Below are positions 44,201 through 53,164 of a DNA stretch of 64,000 nucleotides, piece after piece. The position numbers and the translations under genes were made by a program. The DNA comes from Lepidonotus clava (taxonomy: Eukaryota; Annelida; Polychaeta; Phyllodocida; Polynoidae): contig OW387147.1 in the NCBI GenBank assembly GCA_936440205.1, forward strand, positions 17,571,629 through 17,635,628, in the 5' to 3' direction. Below the pieces are notes generated by a model. That model made no database searches, was not told where the DNA came from, and worked only from the letters and a program-made list of their open reading frames with translations. The first letter of the stretch is position 1. Every line of letters starts with the position of its first letter.

Positions 44201-46419
44201 GGTGGGTCATACACTGAGGGCTCTGAAAATGTCTATCTCCAAACTTGTCCAAATACTGCTCCAAACTTGTACAAATCCACTTGGGTAAGCACACCTTCAC
44301 TCCTGGCACCAATGTAGTGAAAATAGGTATATATATCAGACTTACTGTAGTGGTTGTAGGAGGTGTTTGGGAGACTTGCCTGACGAAAACCGGAGGTCGC
44401 GTGTACGCTCGGGTCCAGTCAGGTTTCATCTGGCGTCCACGCTCGGCCTCCGCGCTAGCAGCGTCCTCTCGCGGATTACGCGAGAACGACGGGTTTCCGC
44501 GTCTACTACAGTTTTATACATGTTATTGAATGATCATTCATTTCTAAAATGTGCATTTTTGATATATTTAAAAGGGGCATCGTTCAAGGCAAAACAATTT
44601 GAAGAAAGTCAGAGGAATATGAGTACAGAAACGTCAAGCAAAATTCAAAGTTTAACCAAGGAAAAGGACGACATGCTTGATCTGGCAATGCAACGGGGCA
44701 AAATTATCCAAGTTAGTGTGACTCTTGAACATCGTCAATTTTGTATCATTCTATTTATTCCAGTTTATCAAGATATGGGCCACCTTTCTATCTACCATGT
44801 ATTCATTATTTATTCAAACATTCTTCAGTTGAATCACATAACCTGTCTTAATGTATTTCACTTCTGTTTGATACCAATCGCCAAAGCTGCTTAATACTTT
44901 AAACTATAATTACAATTTATACTTTATTTTCCCACAATGGCCTGAACTCAGACTGCAATGTTCAATTTCATCTATGACAAATATAGAAAAAATTCGGCTG
45001 GAAAAATAATATATATTTCTAAACTAGAATATTTTCTTTGTATGTATCTATATTTGTTTCATTTCATACACTTTTCACTCACTCAAATAAATGTGTTCAC
45101 ATTTCCGCACGCTTATGTCACATGCACGCTTTCCTTTGATGATTTACTCGACAGGAAAAAGTCGCAGAGAACAAGAAATTGCACCAAAAGATTGAGGACA
45201 TGGAAAAGAATGTTCGTGAAATGCAACTTAAATTTGAGTACGCATGACATTATTTTTGGTTTGCTCGATCCTATTTTGTTTGTGAATGCTCTTCGAGTCA
45301 AATAGATATGATTGCATTAAAGTAGACCTAACTATTATTGCATGAAAAGAAAAGATGTGGAATAGGCTTATTTGTTGTAAGGCTTATACAGTTTAGCGTT
45401 AAAATATATTAAAGAATGTTTTTCAATAGCATGCTGTTTGGCACACCTACCCTAGTTCACAGACTGCTTACCTAGTCTTAAGATACACTGCAATGAAAGA
45501 CGGTTCAAGCCAAAAGAAATATCTTCTGTCAGAAGAATATATAAATGAAGCCTTTCTCAAATGTTCTATATAGCCTTTAAAGTAACCCTAGACCCTCAAC
45601 TATATTATTCTGTTGGCTAAGAAATGCAGGTCTTGTTCATTTCTTAATTCATTTCATTGAATATACTGACAGTCCTACTTACGTCTGTAACCTAAGCTAC
45701 TCTCCCGTGAAAACATAACCAGATACCACATTGGAACTTTATCTAAAATAATCTTCTTTAAAACCTGACAATAGGCGACAGGCGGCTGAGGTTAACGCCA
45801 ACTTGCAGGTGCAACGATTACGGGCTGACCTGGACGACGCCAATGAGAAAACAGACGAACTTCTCCGGGTAAGCAGCCAGGGACTGCTTTTAATTCTTTT
45901 TGTTTTTCATGAACGTTTGATTTGGGCAATGAAAACTCTTTAGTCGGAAAATAGCTCTTTCCTAGTGTATATAATTTCAGGGATTTAAGAAAAATTACTA
46001 ATTCGCATGGATTTAAGGGTAAAATGACTCTTTATGAAAAATATGTATCAAAAGGATATTTTTCGCTATATGAAAACTTCCGTGGATATTACCCATACGT
46101 AAAATACTTGAAAATATCCACAACATGAAAATATAATGCGATTATAACATTTATTTTTCTGTCGTCAGTATCGATGCATTTAAACTTAATAAAGATCCAA
46201 GAAACGTTTATCATCGTTCATATTATGATTGTAAATCTTCTCAATCCATGTCTACATTAAAGTCTGTGGAGCCTTGTTTAGTCTGTGTATGTTTAAGAAT
46301 GTCTGTCACTGATATATCTATTTTCGTTTTAGGAATATGACGCATTCAAAAAGCATACTACTGGATTGTTGGACAAAGAGAAGGAATTAAACGCCAGGTT
46401 GCGGAAACTGGTGGGATGA
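35278..46419 (+). CDS. CCDC89: CCDC89, coiled-coil domain-containing protein 89
   Basis: Seven exons (35278-35349, 37650-38122, 38649-38746, 44575-44711, 45155-45237, 45775-45868, 46333-46419), all GT-AG, give 347 residues and TGA (human about 374). The protein is almost entirely heptad coiled coil. The best family marks are LARLRGLSETEKTENAMLQS, SRLDEQSQLIMILKQ, ELAENHDEMIKIKDDYK and the C-terminal FKKHTTGLLDKEKELNARL, which parallel vertebrate CCDC89 in order. Vertebrate CCDC89 (Boip) was reported to bind the Hey1 orange domain and is testis-enriched; the function here is unknown. Intron 2 holds a MITE, and intron 3 (5.8 kb) is almost entirely one antisense LTR retroelement, without damage to the splice sites. 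Confidence 0.92.
36019..36705. repeat. Short interspersed repeat split by a MITE
   Basis: TTGTACCATGGAGACTAAAA lies left of the MITE and ACTTTACTCTCTCTGGTTGT right of it. Together they match the uninterrupted CATGGAGACTAAAATAACTT... at 60798-60831. Confidence 0.75.
36041..36669. mobile_element. 629-bp MITE with AAACGGAGGTCCGGCT ends and TA target
   Basis: Perfect 16-bp inverted ends AAACGGAGGTCCGGCT, flanked by TA on both sides. Removing the element and one TA restores exactly the sequence seen at 60798-60831. A TA duplication suggests the Tc1/mariner superfamily. The interior has no transposase frame. Confidence 0.88.
38980..39164 (-). repeat. 3' LTR of the retroelement
   Basis: On the minus strand it begins TGTAGTAGACGCGG and ends TATATATACC. 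It is CpG-rich and contains TCTCGCG, five bases, CGCGAGA (39121-39139), a perfect 7-bp-stem hairpin. Confidence 0.9.
39165..39178 (-). other. Polypurine tract
   Basis: GGAACGGGGAGGAA on the minus strand, directly before the TGTAG start of the 3' LTR, as in plus-strand priming sites of LTR elements. Confidence 0.8.
39195..39295. repeat. Three tandem GTTCAGGAGGGCACCC units
   Basis: ATGTTCAGGAGGGCACCC (twice) and TTGTTCAGGAGGGCACCC are spaced by 31-37 bases, between the coding part and the 3' LTR of the retroelement. Confidence 0.8.
39457..41199 (-). CDS. Second long frame of the LTR retroelement, unknown protein
   Basis: An open frame of 580 codons. Its first third is a Pro/Ser/Arg-rich array of 24-residue units (pattern SSPLAQGSQPVSPPLLSRG). 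The rest is non-repetitive, including a segment with CADCHASVTCSPEV and KKIGIYIYLPVSEDTT, and then two similar stretches of about 70-80 residues (FNSGPDEK.../SNSGPDEK... with ISVKLLS). I recognise no family. It overlaps the tandem-repeat zone where the upstream frame ends. It could be a captured host sequence, a highly diverged Gag-like protein or an element-specific accessory protein. Confidence 0.5.
   Translation of the reverse strand: MAQGSQPVSPPLLSRGRPPGQSSPLAQGSQPVSPPLPNRGRPPDQSSPLAQGSQKASPPLLHRGRPPDRGRPPDQSSPLAQGSQPVSPPLLSRGRPPGQSSPLAQGSQPVSPPLPNRGRPPDQSSPLAQGSQKASPPLLNRGRPPDRGRPPDQSSPLAQGSQPVSPPLLSRGRPPGQSSPLAQGSQQVPPPLLNRGRPPDQSLPLDLEAQQAPSTGQASQQLVAPWEKKTEEFSAHRKVDAVRGAGHKEDREVKLMVTACADCHASVTCSPEVTMISSMVESGIICPPINIPGSYIVNVAELQPTQVLGRDNKINQMHALPKPTIRRDAVAAKKIGIYIYLPVSEDTTLWQQAVVAYLLAVTAQKKQPISIHSWRHSQEMLQRSMPGSQMVLRQSFNSGPDEKCKLEAFPRAKPSISVKLLSVDHYPKVDQVVQSQLDKLLRKKGSLYLSASQCLWEIWYNQRGLTSQKIQRQCSNSGPDEKRKSEASPGAKSSISVKLLSIDGHPEVDQVAQGLELDELLRKRGSPYSSQSHSPQGIWSNQHGPTSSCLVVDRERKLCGIPPSLVRETSSGKARNLFGL
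40620..41264 (-). repeat. 72-bp coding tandem repeat with a 234-bp higher-order period
   Basis: The landmark CCTGGGCCAAGGGTGAAG starts at 40650, 40722, 40812 (variant), 40884, 40956, 41046 (variant), 41118 and 41190. Spacings are 72, 90, 72, 72, 90, 72, 72, so three units form a 234-bp higher-order repeat. All spacings are multiples of three, and two of the three antisense-strand frames remain open through the array. Confidence 0.9.
41271..42887 (-). CDS. First long frame of the LTR retroelement, unknown coiled-coil/repeat protein
   Basis: An open frame of 538 codons starting MGHMAELRRVEERHLYDIK. Residues 1-100 are charged and helical, probably coiled coil. Residues about 100-180 (HLWKWVPKRGPFTYRDLTDI, AKLFAEQVHIL) may be a folded domain. 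Residues about 200-450 contain 64-residue repeats (KGEPKSRGPSGEEQKVQKEE, TLPAPYW, RDCPPADAPGQEALAAEE). No retroviral motif or known domain is recognised. It lies first after the 5' LTR, the place normally held by gag, so a structural role is possible but unproven. Confidence 0.5.
   Translation of the reverse strand: MGHMAELRRVEERHLYDIKILKDEFHFIEKWCLEVDDNQRAELRYSQERLLEEWGNKIMELEYVQGRIYKEYDRVNHVQLLLKKFNQEFIQHLWKWVPKRGPFTYRDLTDILLSAFEDGGIDVIQDKNVDSAWKKTTVSQNEFDIFTAKLFAEQVHILRSIEEQRNSSSSAHKQVQEVSHLSDETKEEVPAVEEVSLKKLVKEEEKKKWTSRVPYWASTSARQETLNKDGLSTHGLEQIAPAAEGRGDTKGEPKSRGPSGEEQKVQKEEQEWTLPAPYWTPKSLRQREPWVRDCPPADAPGQEALAAEERGNIKGEPKSRGPSGEEQKVQKEEQEWTLPAPYWTQKSLRQREPWVRDCPPADAPGQEALAAEERGNIKGEPKSHGPSGEEQKVQKEVQKWTLPAPYWASKSLRQRKTWDRDCPPADAPGQEALAAEEKSNIKAERKRSGQSGEKQKVKKKEQKWTSPATYQLLKSLTQETLGKVIIPVFIPSHRPVVNCYTSKNFKGPGFKRQKLTFIAPGHLSRNKVAPHQLKRSEN
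41480..42250 (-). repeat. 192-bp (64-residue) coding tandem repeat
   Basis: The plus-strand landmark TCTGCAGCTAGGGCCTCTTG recurs at 41581, 41773, 41965 and (diverged) 42157, exactly 192 bp apart. Inner copies are about 90-95 percent alike by eye and outer ones more diverged, so the array grew from its middle. Confidence 0.9.
42950..43110. repeat. About 60-bp tandem repeat in the retroelement leader
   Basis: Three units share GGAACCACCTTGGATATT-like and GATGA(C/T)(G/T)AGGG(T/C)TGAC blocks, in the untranslated region between the 5' LTR and the first frame. Confidence 0.75.
43245..43390. repeat. About 28-bp tandem repeat in the retroelement leader
   Basis: About five units with the core AATCAGCGTAAACTTGCCGA and variants (AATCTGCGCAAACTTGTCGA). 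A noncoding repeat close to the 5' LTR. Confidence 0.8.
44292..44311 (-). other. Primer-binding site, tRNA-Leu-like
   Basis: TGGTGCCAGGAGTGAAGGTG on the minus strand. TGG...CCAGGAGTG is complementary to the 3' end of many tRNA-Leu acceptor arms. It lies 14 bases inside the LTR border as defined by LTR identity, a longer gap than usual. Confidence 0.7.
44326..44510 (-). repeat. 5' LTR of the retroelement
   Basis: Identical by eye to 38980-39164. Followed on the outside by GTTTT, the right-hand target duplication. Confidence 0.9.
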
Positions 46420-48318
46420 AGACGTTTTTACTTTGTTCATTGCTGTTCAAATTGACGACTTAATTGTTACGTAGTGCTTAGTTCTTCAGAGGTCCGAATG
46501 GATCTATTTTAAAATGCTTATAAGGTGTCGGACCAGTTTTTGAGTTTAATTTTTCCTTTGTCAATCACATTCTTTTTGGTTCTTACATAAGAAGTAGTAC
46601 ATGTATTTCAAAGTCTAAGGTTTGTCCCATGTTTGACACTGTATGTGAAATAATCATAATATGATACCAAAGCAGTTGTATAATGATTACATATAGCACT
46701 ACCAAAAGCATATCTAGATAGCTGTATACTCTATTCATTTTCATATACTATGGTAGATATTGGTTTTTGGAAGCTGAGCTGAGAAAAATAGGGTGCTTTC
46801 CACTATCTTTACTTATGTTGTACTGTATTTATTTATATTGATGAAAAATGTGAAGTAACGTGGATAAGGCAAAGGTGAAGTAATATAGGACAACTTCCGA
46901 GTTCTTGTTTGTGATTCTAGTAGCTCGTTTGATTCAGATTGACGCTTTACTGATGACGTTATCTATATAGTAGACTGTAGGGAAATGCGAGAAATGTGTG
47001 GGTAATATATAAACTACGAACTCAATCGATCTGTGATTAAGAAAAGTTCCTTCCATAAATTTAATGCGTAAGTTTTGTTAATGGGGATAGCAGGTCTGAA
47101 AAACGAAATGTGCGTTTGTTATGAGAGTAAGATAACTTGATGAACAAAATAGATTATCCAAGGAAGCATACATTTAAAGCAGAGGCGAGTATGAAGAGTG
47201 GGATGAGAAATTTAGATGGTGTATCTTTAAATGGAAACCAAAACTTATGTACGAGTTTATTCGGGGAACAATAAAGATAGTTGTTATTTTGGGGTTAAAA
47301 GCTTGTATATCACCAAGAAAATATATTTTATCTGAACAATAAAGCTTAAAAGGTAAATATGTTAAAATGCGCTACAAATATAATATCTTTCACCATTGTT
47401 TTTATGTTAGGCGTTTCTTTAATTACATACATCTTTACAAACATTCCTTGTGTGGTCTCCAGCTGTCACTTGTTAATTTATGGAAATACTTAATTGTGAT
47501 ATTTTACTGAATGATTTGTTATCGTGTAATATGCCGGCGGAGTAGAATCACGTCATATTGTTTCAATAAATCTAAAGTAGATATAGATGGAATTCGTTTT
47601 CTTTTCTGCATTTTTATTTAAAAAGTCCAATTCAACATTCAATTGCTTCTCCAATCACACATCCTAGATATTACCATTCAGTGTCCGAAATTAATGAATG
47701 CTTTGGTATACACATCGGGTGCAGACTTCCCAAAACTTTACAACCTGCCAAATGATCCTGCACTCACCCTTACAGTATAAATCCATTCTAAAAAATAGAA
47801 GTGCACATCTGGGTGCACGGTTGAAAAAAGTGTGCATCCAGCGGCAAAATTGTGCACCTCGAGTGCCGATTGCACCGTTGATTTCAGACACTACCGTTAC
47901 ATCCACGAAATTTTAGATATTGAATTGATAACATTGTCCTGGGCCTCAAGGCTGTCGCTTCATTTCATTTTTCTGGAAATTGTGAATTCGCTTCTCAAAC
48001 ACCATCTTTATAACGGGAAGATCAAAGGAGGGGGGAGGGGATCAAGGGTGTTTTAACTGCCCTTTTTGGTAGGACTACATGAAGGGAAAACCCGTCGCGC
48101 GTGGACGTATAATTGGTATAATTGTTAAAATACTTTGCCTGTTGACCACCCCCACCCCCCCAGTTTTTCAGAATTTTACATTAAAAAAGCTTAATTTGGC
48201 CAAAAAAAGGAGGGCGCACGCCCCCGCGGCCTCCCCAGTAAATCCGCCACTGTTTATTTCTTTTATTATTATTTTTGTTGTTGTTGGAACCGTGTATTCA
48301 CCCCTGTATCCATCTCTT
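46420..48318. other. Convergent 3' flanks of CCDC89 and the dioxygenase gene
   Basis: AATAAA signals for CCDC89 lie at 47270-47275 and 47338-47343. For the dioxygenase, minus-strand AATAAA signals lie at 48253-48258 and 48262-48267. One MITE lies at 47680-47892. A GTAAATCCGCCACTG end near 48238-48252 looks like one end of another DNA element whose partner I could not find. No exon is seen. Confidence 0.55.
47680..47892. mobile_element. Possible hAT-like MITE with AGTGTCYGAAAT ends
   Basis: AGTGTCCGAAATTAA at the left and the complement AGTGTCTGAAATCAA at the right. ACCATT before and ACCGTT after could be a decayed target duplication. The interior repeats GTGCACATC/GTGCATCC/GTGCACCTC motifs. 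Non-coding. Confidence 0.6.
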
Positions 48319-51300
48319 CTAATGGAAGCCTGTTTTCACCATCTTGGCGCTGATGGTCTTATCACTGTTGACGTCCATGAAGTCTTTACCACTCAGGTCC
48401 ATCAAGTTGGTACACTTCAGCACGGCGTCATTCGGAACCTTCAAAATAACATTCATAAAAAGAGTGTTTTTTTTAACGAGAACGTAAAAACAGACAAGAT
48501 AAGTCTGCGTTTCCTTGCGAATGGTAGTGTCAATGGTACTGAGCCTTCATCTCTATATTTATTCAGTACTCCCAATTTAGTGAATAGGTTGCCTTGAGAG
48601 GAAATGAAATGAAAAAAAAAAATCTAATGAAATTACTCCGAAGATTAAATCTTCCAACATTATGATGAATTCTGAAAATGGGAACGAAGCGCACCCGTGA
48701 TAAAACAAAAGAAAAGACAACGTCTTGCACTTCTAGCCAACAAAAGCTTTTTCGTAACAGGACTCGTTTCCACTGCTGTATTTATGAGAATTGATTTTTT
48801 TTAATTCAAAAGTTATTACCCTGGGTATGCTTCTGTTCTGATAACCTGTTTTCAAGATTGACCCAGCATGACACATATTTAGCAGTGTTGTTGGCAATTT
48901 AAAATAATTTGCAATTATTTATGAATTTACTCACGATGTCGAGGGGCGTGTACTGGGGGTGGTGGTGCTCGTACACTGGGTCGTTGTCCCGCCGGTTGTA
49001 CGAGCAGAGGAACGTCCAACGCCTCATGTCCGAGTCGTTCTTGTCGGCCGTGTGCAGCAGGTTCGAGTGGAAGAAGATGCAGTCACCTGGCGGAGGGATC
49101 ACACACGATCTCAAATATCGTACATTTAAACAGCGTTAATTAAAGGTGGGGATATATGGAGGTTAAGGGGTGTGGGATTAGGCACGTGTTGCTGGCCTAT
49201 ATTTTTAGAAACGTTTTGGATAATGGATTTATTGAAATCAACAAACATGGGAATTGCAGACGTAAGGGCTGGATTCATGATCTTTAATCGAGCATGTGTG
49301 TGTGACACTGTGTTGAGCAGGGGGGGGGGGGTGACACCATAATAGCTAAATGCTAGATCCGTACCAGAATGAGATATTAGGGAGTTTCAGATACCACAAC
49401 GCTTTCGAGAGGTCAACCTATCTGTAATATACTGGGTTATATACACGGGTGTTGTACCTGTCCGTTTTGACGATAATAGTTAATTAGTAAAAGGTATTGT
49501 ATGATATCAGAACAATAGTATACTCACAGACATATTTTTTGAAATACATTATAAAAGCTGAGGAAAAATGTGTTTACGGTACGTCGCGCATTGGAGTATC
49601 TGAAACTCCCTAACACCCTTACCTGGGTCGAGCTCGACGTAGACCCTGTGGAAGTGGGTGAGCAGCTCGTTGACCCGCTCTATGTCGGCCGACGTCTGAC
49701 CCGCCGTCATCAGGTGCTCAATACGCCCACACCGCTGGGTGCCCAGCACTGCCTGCAGGGACAGGATCGATGAGTAGTGTACTTCTTTATTGTAAGAAGT
49801 ATGAACTACACAACCAGTTTCAGTATTGTAATAGGTATAAAACCATGGGAGTAGCATGCCCAGAAATCAAAGGGAGGTCCAAGTAAAATCATTGAAGGGA
49901 TTACAAGTAAATTAAAGTGGGTTCCATCCTCAGCAGTACACGAATTTTCTTATATACTAAGTTTTTGTTTGATGTGGTTTCATTTGAAATAAGCGTCAGG
50001 GTTGCCCATAACTTTCAGGTTATTACATGAAGGATTTTACTTGTATTTTGGAAAAATGGGCGTTCCAGACAGCCAGAAATCTCCCTGGCTACACCACTGA
50101 AAACACGCTCAAAATATCGATAAATTATTTTCTTAGAAGATGCGACAATTTTCAAAGATTGACTGATGAAAAAGTGGGAATTCCCAAATACGTTTCCTAC
50201 TTTTCCCACAGAAGAAACTAAAATGACCTTAAGGAATAGAATCCTGATATAAAAATTGTATTTGAATAGCTTTAAATTACCACAAAAATAATCTAAAACA
50301 GATTTTAAAGTGATATAGGAAAAATCGGTGGTGAAATCCCAAATCATCAAAAAAGTAGGAAATCCTACAAAAGTAGGAAAAATGGTATCTCTGAATTTTG
50401 AGGATGATCACATGCTTAAGCATAGACCCTGACACAAATGGGAATATAAGGAAGTCGGATGTGTTATGAATTTATTCAGAAATTTGGAGCAATGGATTAA
50501 TTAAGTAGATAATTTAAGATTAACGTGATCATTTCAAATGCAATACCTGGAGACAGCCGTTTTCCTTGACGCATTTATCCAGGGCGATATAAGCAGTCAT
50601 GACGTCTGGTCTAAGGAGGCCGTTCTTGTACCAATACCTGACACATGGGAATATTTATATCAATATATTCACGTCAGAATTTAGATTGCTTTTGATTAGA
50701 AAAAAGAAACAGCTGGAAGTACATAAATATGGAGTGAGGTGTTTTTAACAAACAATTTTTAAAGGTTCTGTCTTACTCTAGATTGTTGTACTTATAGATT
50801 ATGGTTATTTATGAAATCCAGTTCCCTTTATAGTCATAACAACACTATCGTATGCTAAGGGTAGTAGAGTTTTCATTCTGGCACATGCTTGTTTTTAGGT
50901 AAACCATGTTCATTGAATGAAGGTTTTCCGTGAATGTAAACATATTTACCTATACATTTCATAATTGTATTTTCAGTGTAATAGTTATATGGGATAATTA
51001 TGTAAGCGAATTTCTATCGACGATATTTTTAGGTTATACAATGATTAATAGAGGATACGTGTCTACTTTAAACGTTATCCTATATTATCTTTATCACTTA
51101 CGTTTACTTACCCGTTAATCCTGGTGCCAGAGGTGGCAGCCTCCAGTGCGGGGTTGTTTCATCATTAACTTGGTGTGGTAGTGGTAGACCTCACCACCTC
51201 CGAGTAACTAACAAGGATCCAAATCACAGCTCATAACCATTATAACATTATATAGAGCCGCACAAGGAACAAGGATACATCCTCCCTTACATACCATATG

Positions 51301-53164
51301 CTTTGATTTTGCATATGATATAACATGGACAAGTATTCAGAGAATGTATGCTAATAGAAAATTGATGTGGATTGAACTAACAATGCAAACCATGTTAGTT
51401 CCCACTATCTCTATACAGCTTGATCTATACCCTGCTCGGACTACCTTTCATCGTCATAATCTAGAAAGTTTGTTCAGTTTGTTTCAGGAATACATATGAT
51501 TACCATTGGTCCGTAATTATCCTATAAAAAATTATGCCGTTCAAAAAAGACACGTTGTTTTCATTTTCTTGGAGAACAATTCCTTGCAGCACCATTTCCA
51601 TAAGCATTCCAATACAATCATGTTCGACTCACTTTGCTCAACTGGAATGCGGACTCTACCAACAAACTAATATACACAAATTATCAATACCTCTTGGCAT
51701 GTTCCGGCCACCTTCTCTGTCCTTGCCAGCATTCCAGTGACGTCATTCCCGGGATGACTCCATAGTGCAAGGCGACTAGCGCGTCCCCTCCCATCAGCAA
51801 CCTGTTGAAAATAAAAACTAGAAAACTTTATTCCATTCTCTTATGCTTACTTTACCTCGCACTGTGCATATTGTCGATCAATTGGAAGAAATTCTAAGAA
51901 CACTGATCACGCATGATTTCCCCGCAAACGACTCTTATCATATAACAAATAACAAACAAATAAAAATATACAAAATTGTATGTAATTTTTGCTGCCTCCG
52001 CAAAAACTTATATTCCGTCTCTTTACCACAGACATAGACAATGCACATTCAAGTTTAATGTTCTAAATAACAATGATATACTTTTGTTGTATAAATCACC
52101 TTTGCATATTATCAATTAATTGATAAACTCCTTTGGTAATGAATACTGCACATTAGCCCCATACATAAGGGTACGTATCCATTTACCTGCACCAAAGGCA
52201 CGTATAGTCATACTACATTTCTCACCTCAAATGCTTTCTCACAGAACTCAGGGTTGACCTCCAACTGATGATTGACTTTGTCTATCTCCTCCTTGTTGAA
52301 CAGGCCCCTGTGGGATCGATGCAAGCACATTTACAAACATAATCATACACATGCAGAGTAGGGTCATCAATAGTACCTGTTATATTAAAATAAAGGAGAA
52401 GAATGGAACACATTATGATGAACTAATGACTGAAATATTTTAAGCCTCGATGGTGAGAGTGGGGGGGGGGGGGAACCTAAATTGAATGGAACATAGATGG
52501 TGGGGCAAAAATAGAAAAACCCTCTTTGGTGGTGGGGATGGCTTATTGGCCTTTGAATGGCACATTACCGCACATAGGGTAACTATAATGATACTCAATA
52601 CATACATTTATTTACAACTAAACACTACACAGTACCTTACTATGAAGGCTCCATCCCAGTCGAAAACATCTTTCATTTCCTCGGTGACCTTAAATGTATC
52701 AGGGTCATATTGGAACTCTGAAAAATACAATGTGTCATATTTTCTATTTTTACCATAATTCATTGTAGACATCTTTCTCACAAAACGTATTTTGTAAACC
52801 AGCTGTTACCATTGAAGGCTTTGAGTTTAAAGGTAATAAAATCTGTTCTCAAACGCGTCACTTGCCATAGACCATGTGCCATACCATTCTCTATAAAGAC
52901 AATTATTTGAATGCCATCCACTATTGACAAATATAATAATATTATGACTGTGATATGCATTATATATTTAAAGTATTAACTTACTACTGGGACATATATT
53001 TAGCCCCCCCCCCCATGCAGGGCTTCCAATGTACTTAATGGAAATGAATGGTTGAAGGAAGAGCCATTAATCTATTGTAAAAGCATATATAATTACAAAG
53101 ATATCAACATACCGACCACCTTCCCCGGCTTGCACACGGCAGGAATCTTCCGGACTACACTCAT
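48319..53164 (-). CDS. PhyH-family Fe(II)/2-oxoglutarate dioxygenase (one frame break as sequenced)
   Basis: Nine exons: 53164-53113, 52717-52636, 52307-52226, 51801-51691, 51207-51112, 50637-50547, 49752-49623, 49086-48935, 48438-48319. They give about 304 residues, the size of PHYHD1-like and 'proline 4-hydroxylase-like' animal proteins. Marks are [16 protein letters not shown] at the N-terminus, the iron motif H-Q-D in HLWHQD (51126-51118), [27 protein letters not shown], and the distal iron His and co-substrate region ([26 protein letters not shown]). The substrate is unknown. Just after HQD the exon reads GAT TAA CGG then the donor: one base more than the expected GAT TAC GG, giving an in-frame stop and a phase clash with the next exon. 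All other junctions agree. This is a sequence error, a damaged allele or a young pseudogene. Confidence 0.88.
49380..49610. mobile_element. GGGAGTTTCAGATAC-ended MITE, copy 2 (uninterrupted)
   Basis: A 231-bp element with inverted ends GGGAGTTTCAGATAC and GTATCTGAAACTCCC, flanked by TA. It matches 23143-23567 along its length but has no insert at the position where 23361-23535 sits. Confidence 0.85.
50150..50397. repeat. Dispersed GTAGGAAAAGTAGGA repeat, copy C
   Basis: The same block order as 34300-34562, in an intron of the dioxygenase gene. AAAGTAGGAAATCCTACAAA is identical in both copies. Confidence 0.65.

Larger units (their letters stand above)
38980..44510 (-). mobile_element. LTR retroelement, non-autonomous, recently inserted
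   Basis: It is bounded by two 185-bp direct repeats (38980-39164 and 44326-44510) that I find identical, with GTTTT on both outer flanks (38975-38979, 44511-44515) as a 5-bp target duplication. On the minus strand a tRNA-Leu-like primer site follows the 5' LTR and a purine tract abuts the 3' LTR. LTR and duplication size resemble the Mag/Steamer side of Gypsy elements, by inference only. I see no gag zinc knuckle, protease, reverse transcriptase, RNase H or integrase motif; two long frames of unknown type occupy the middle. It looks structurally whole as a non-autonomous copy, and identical LTRs mean a very recent insertion. Confidence 0.9.
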
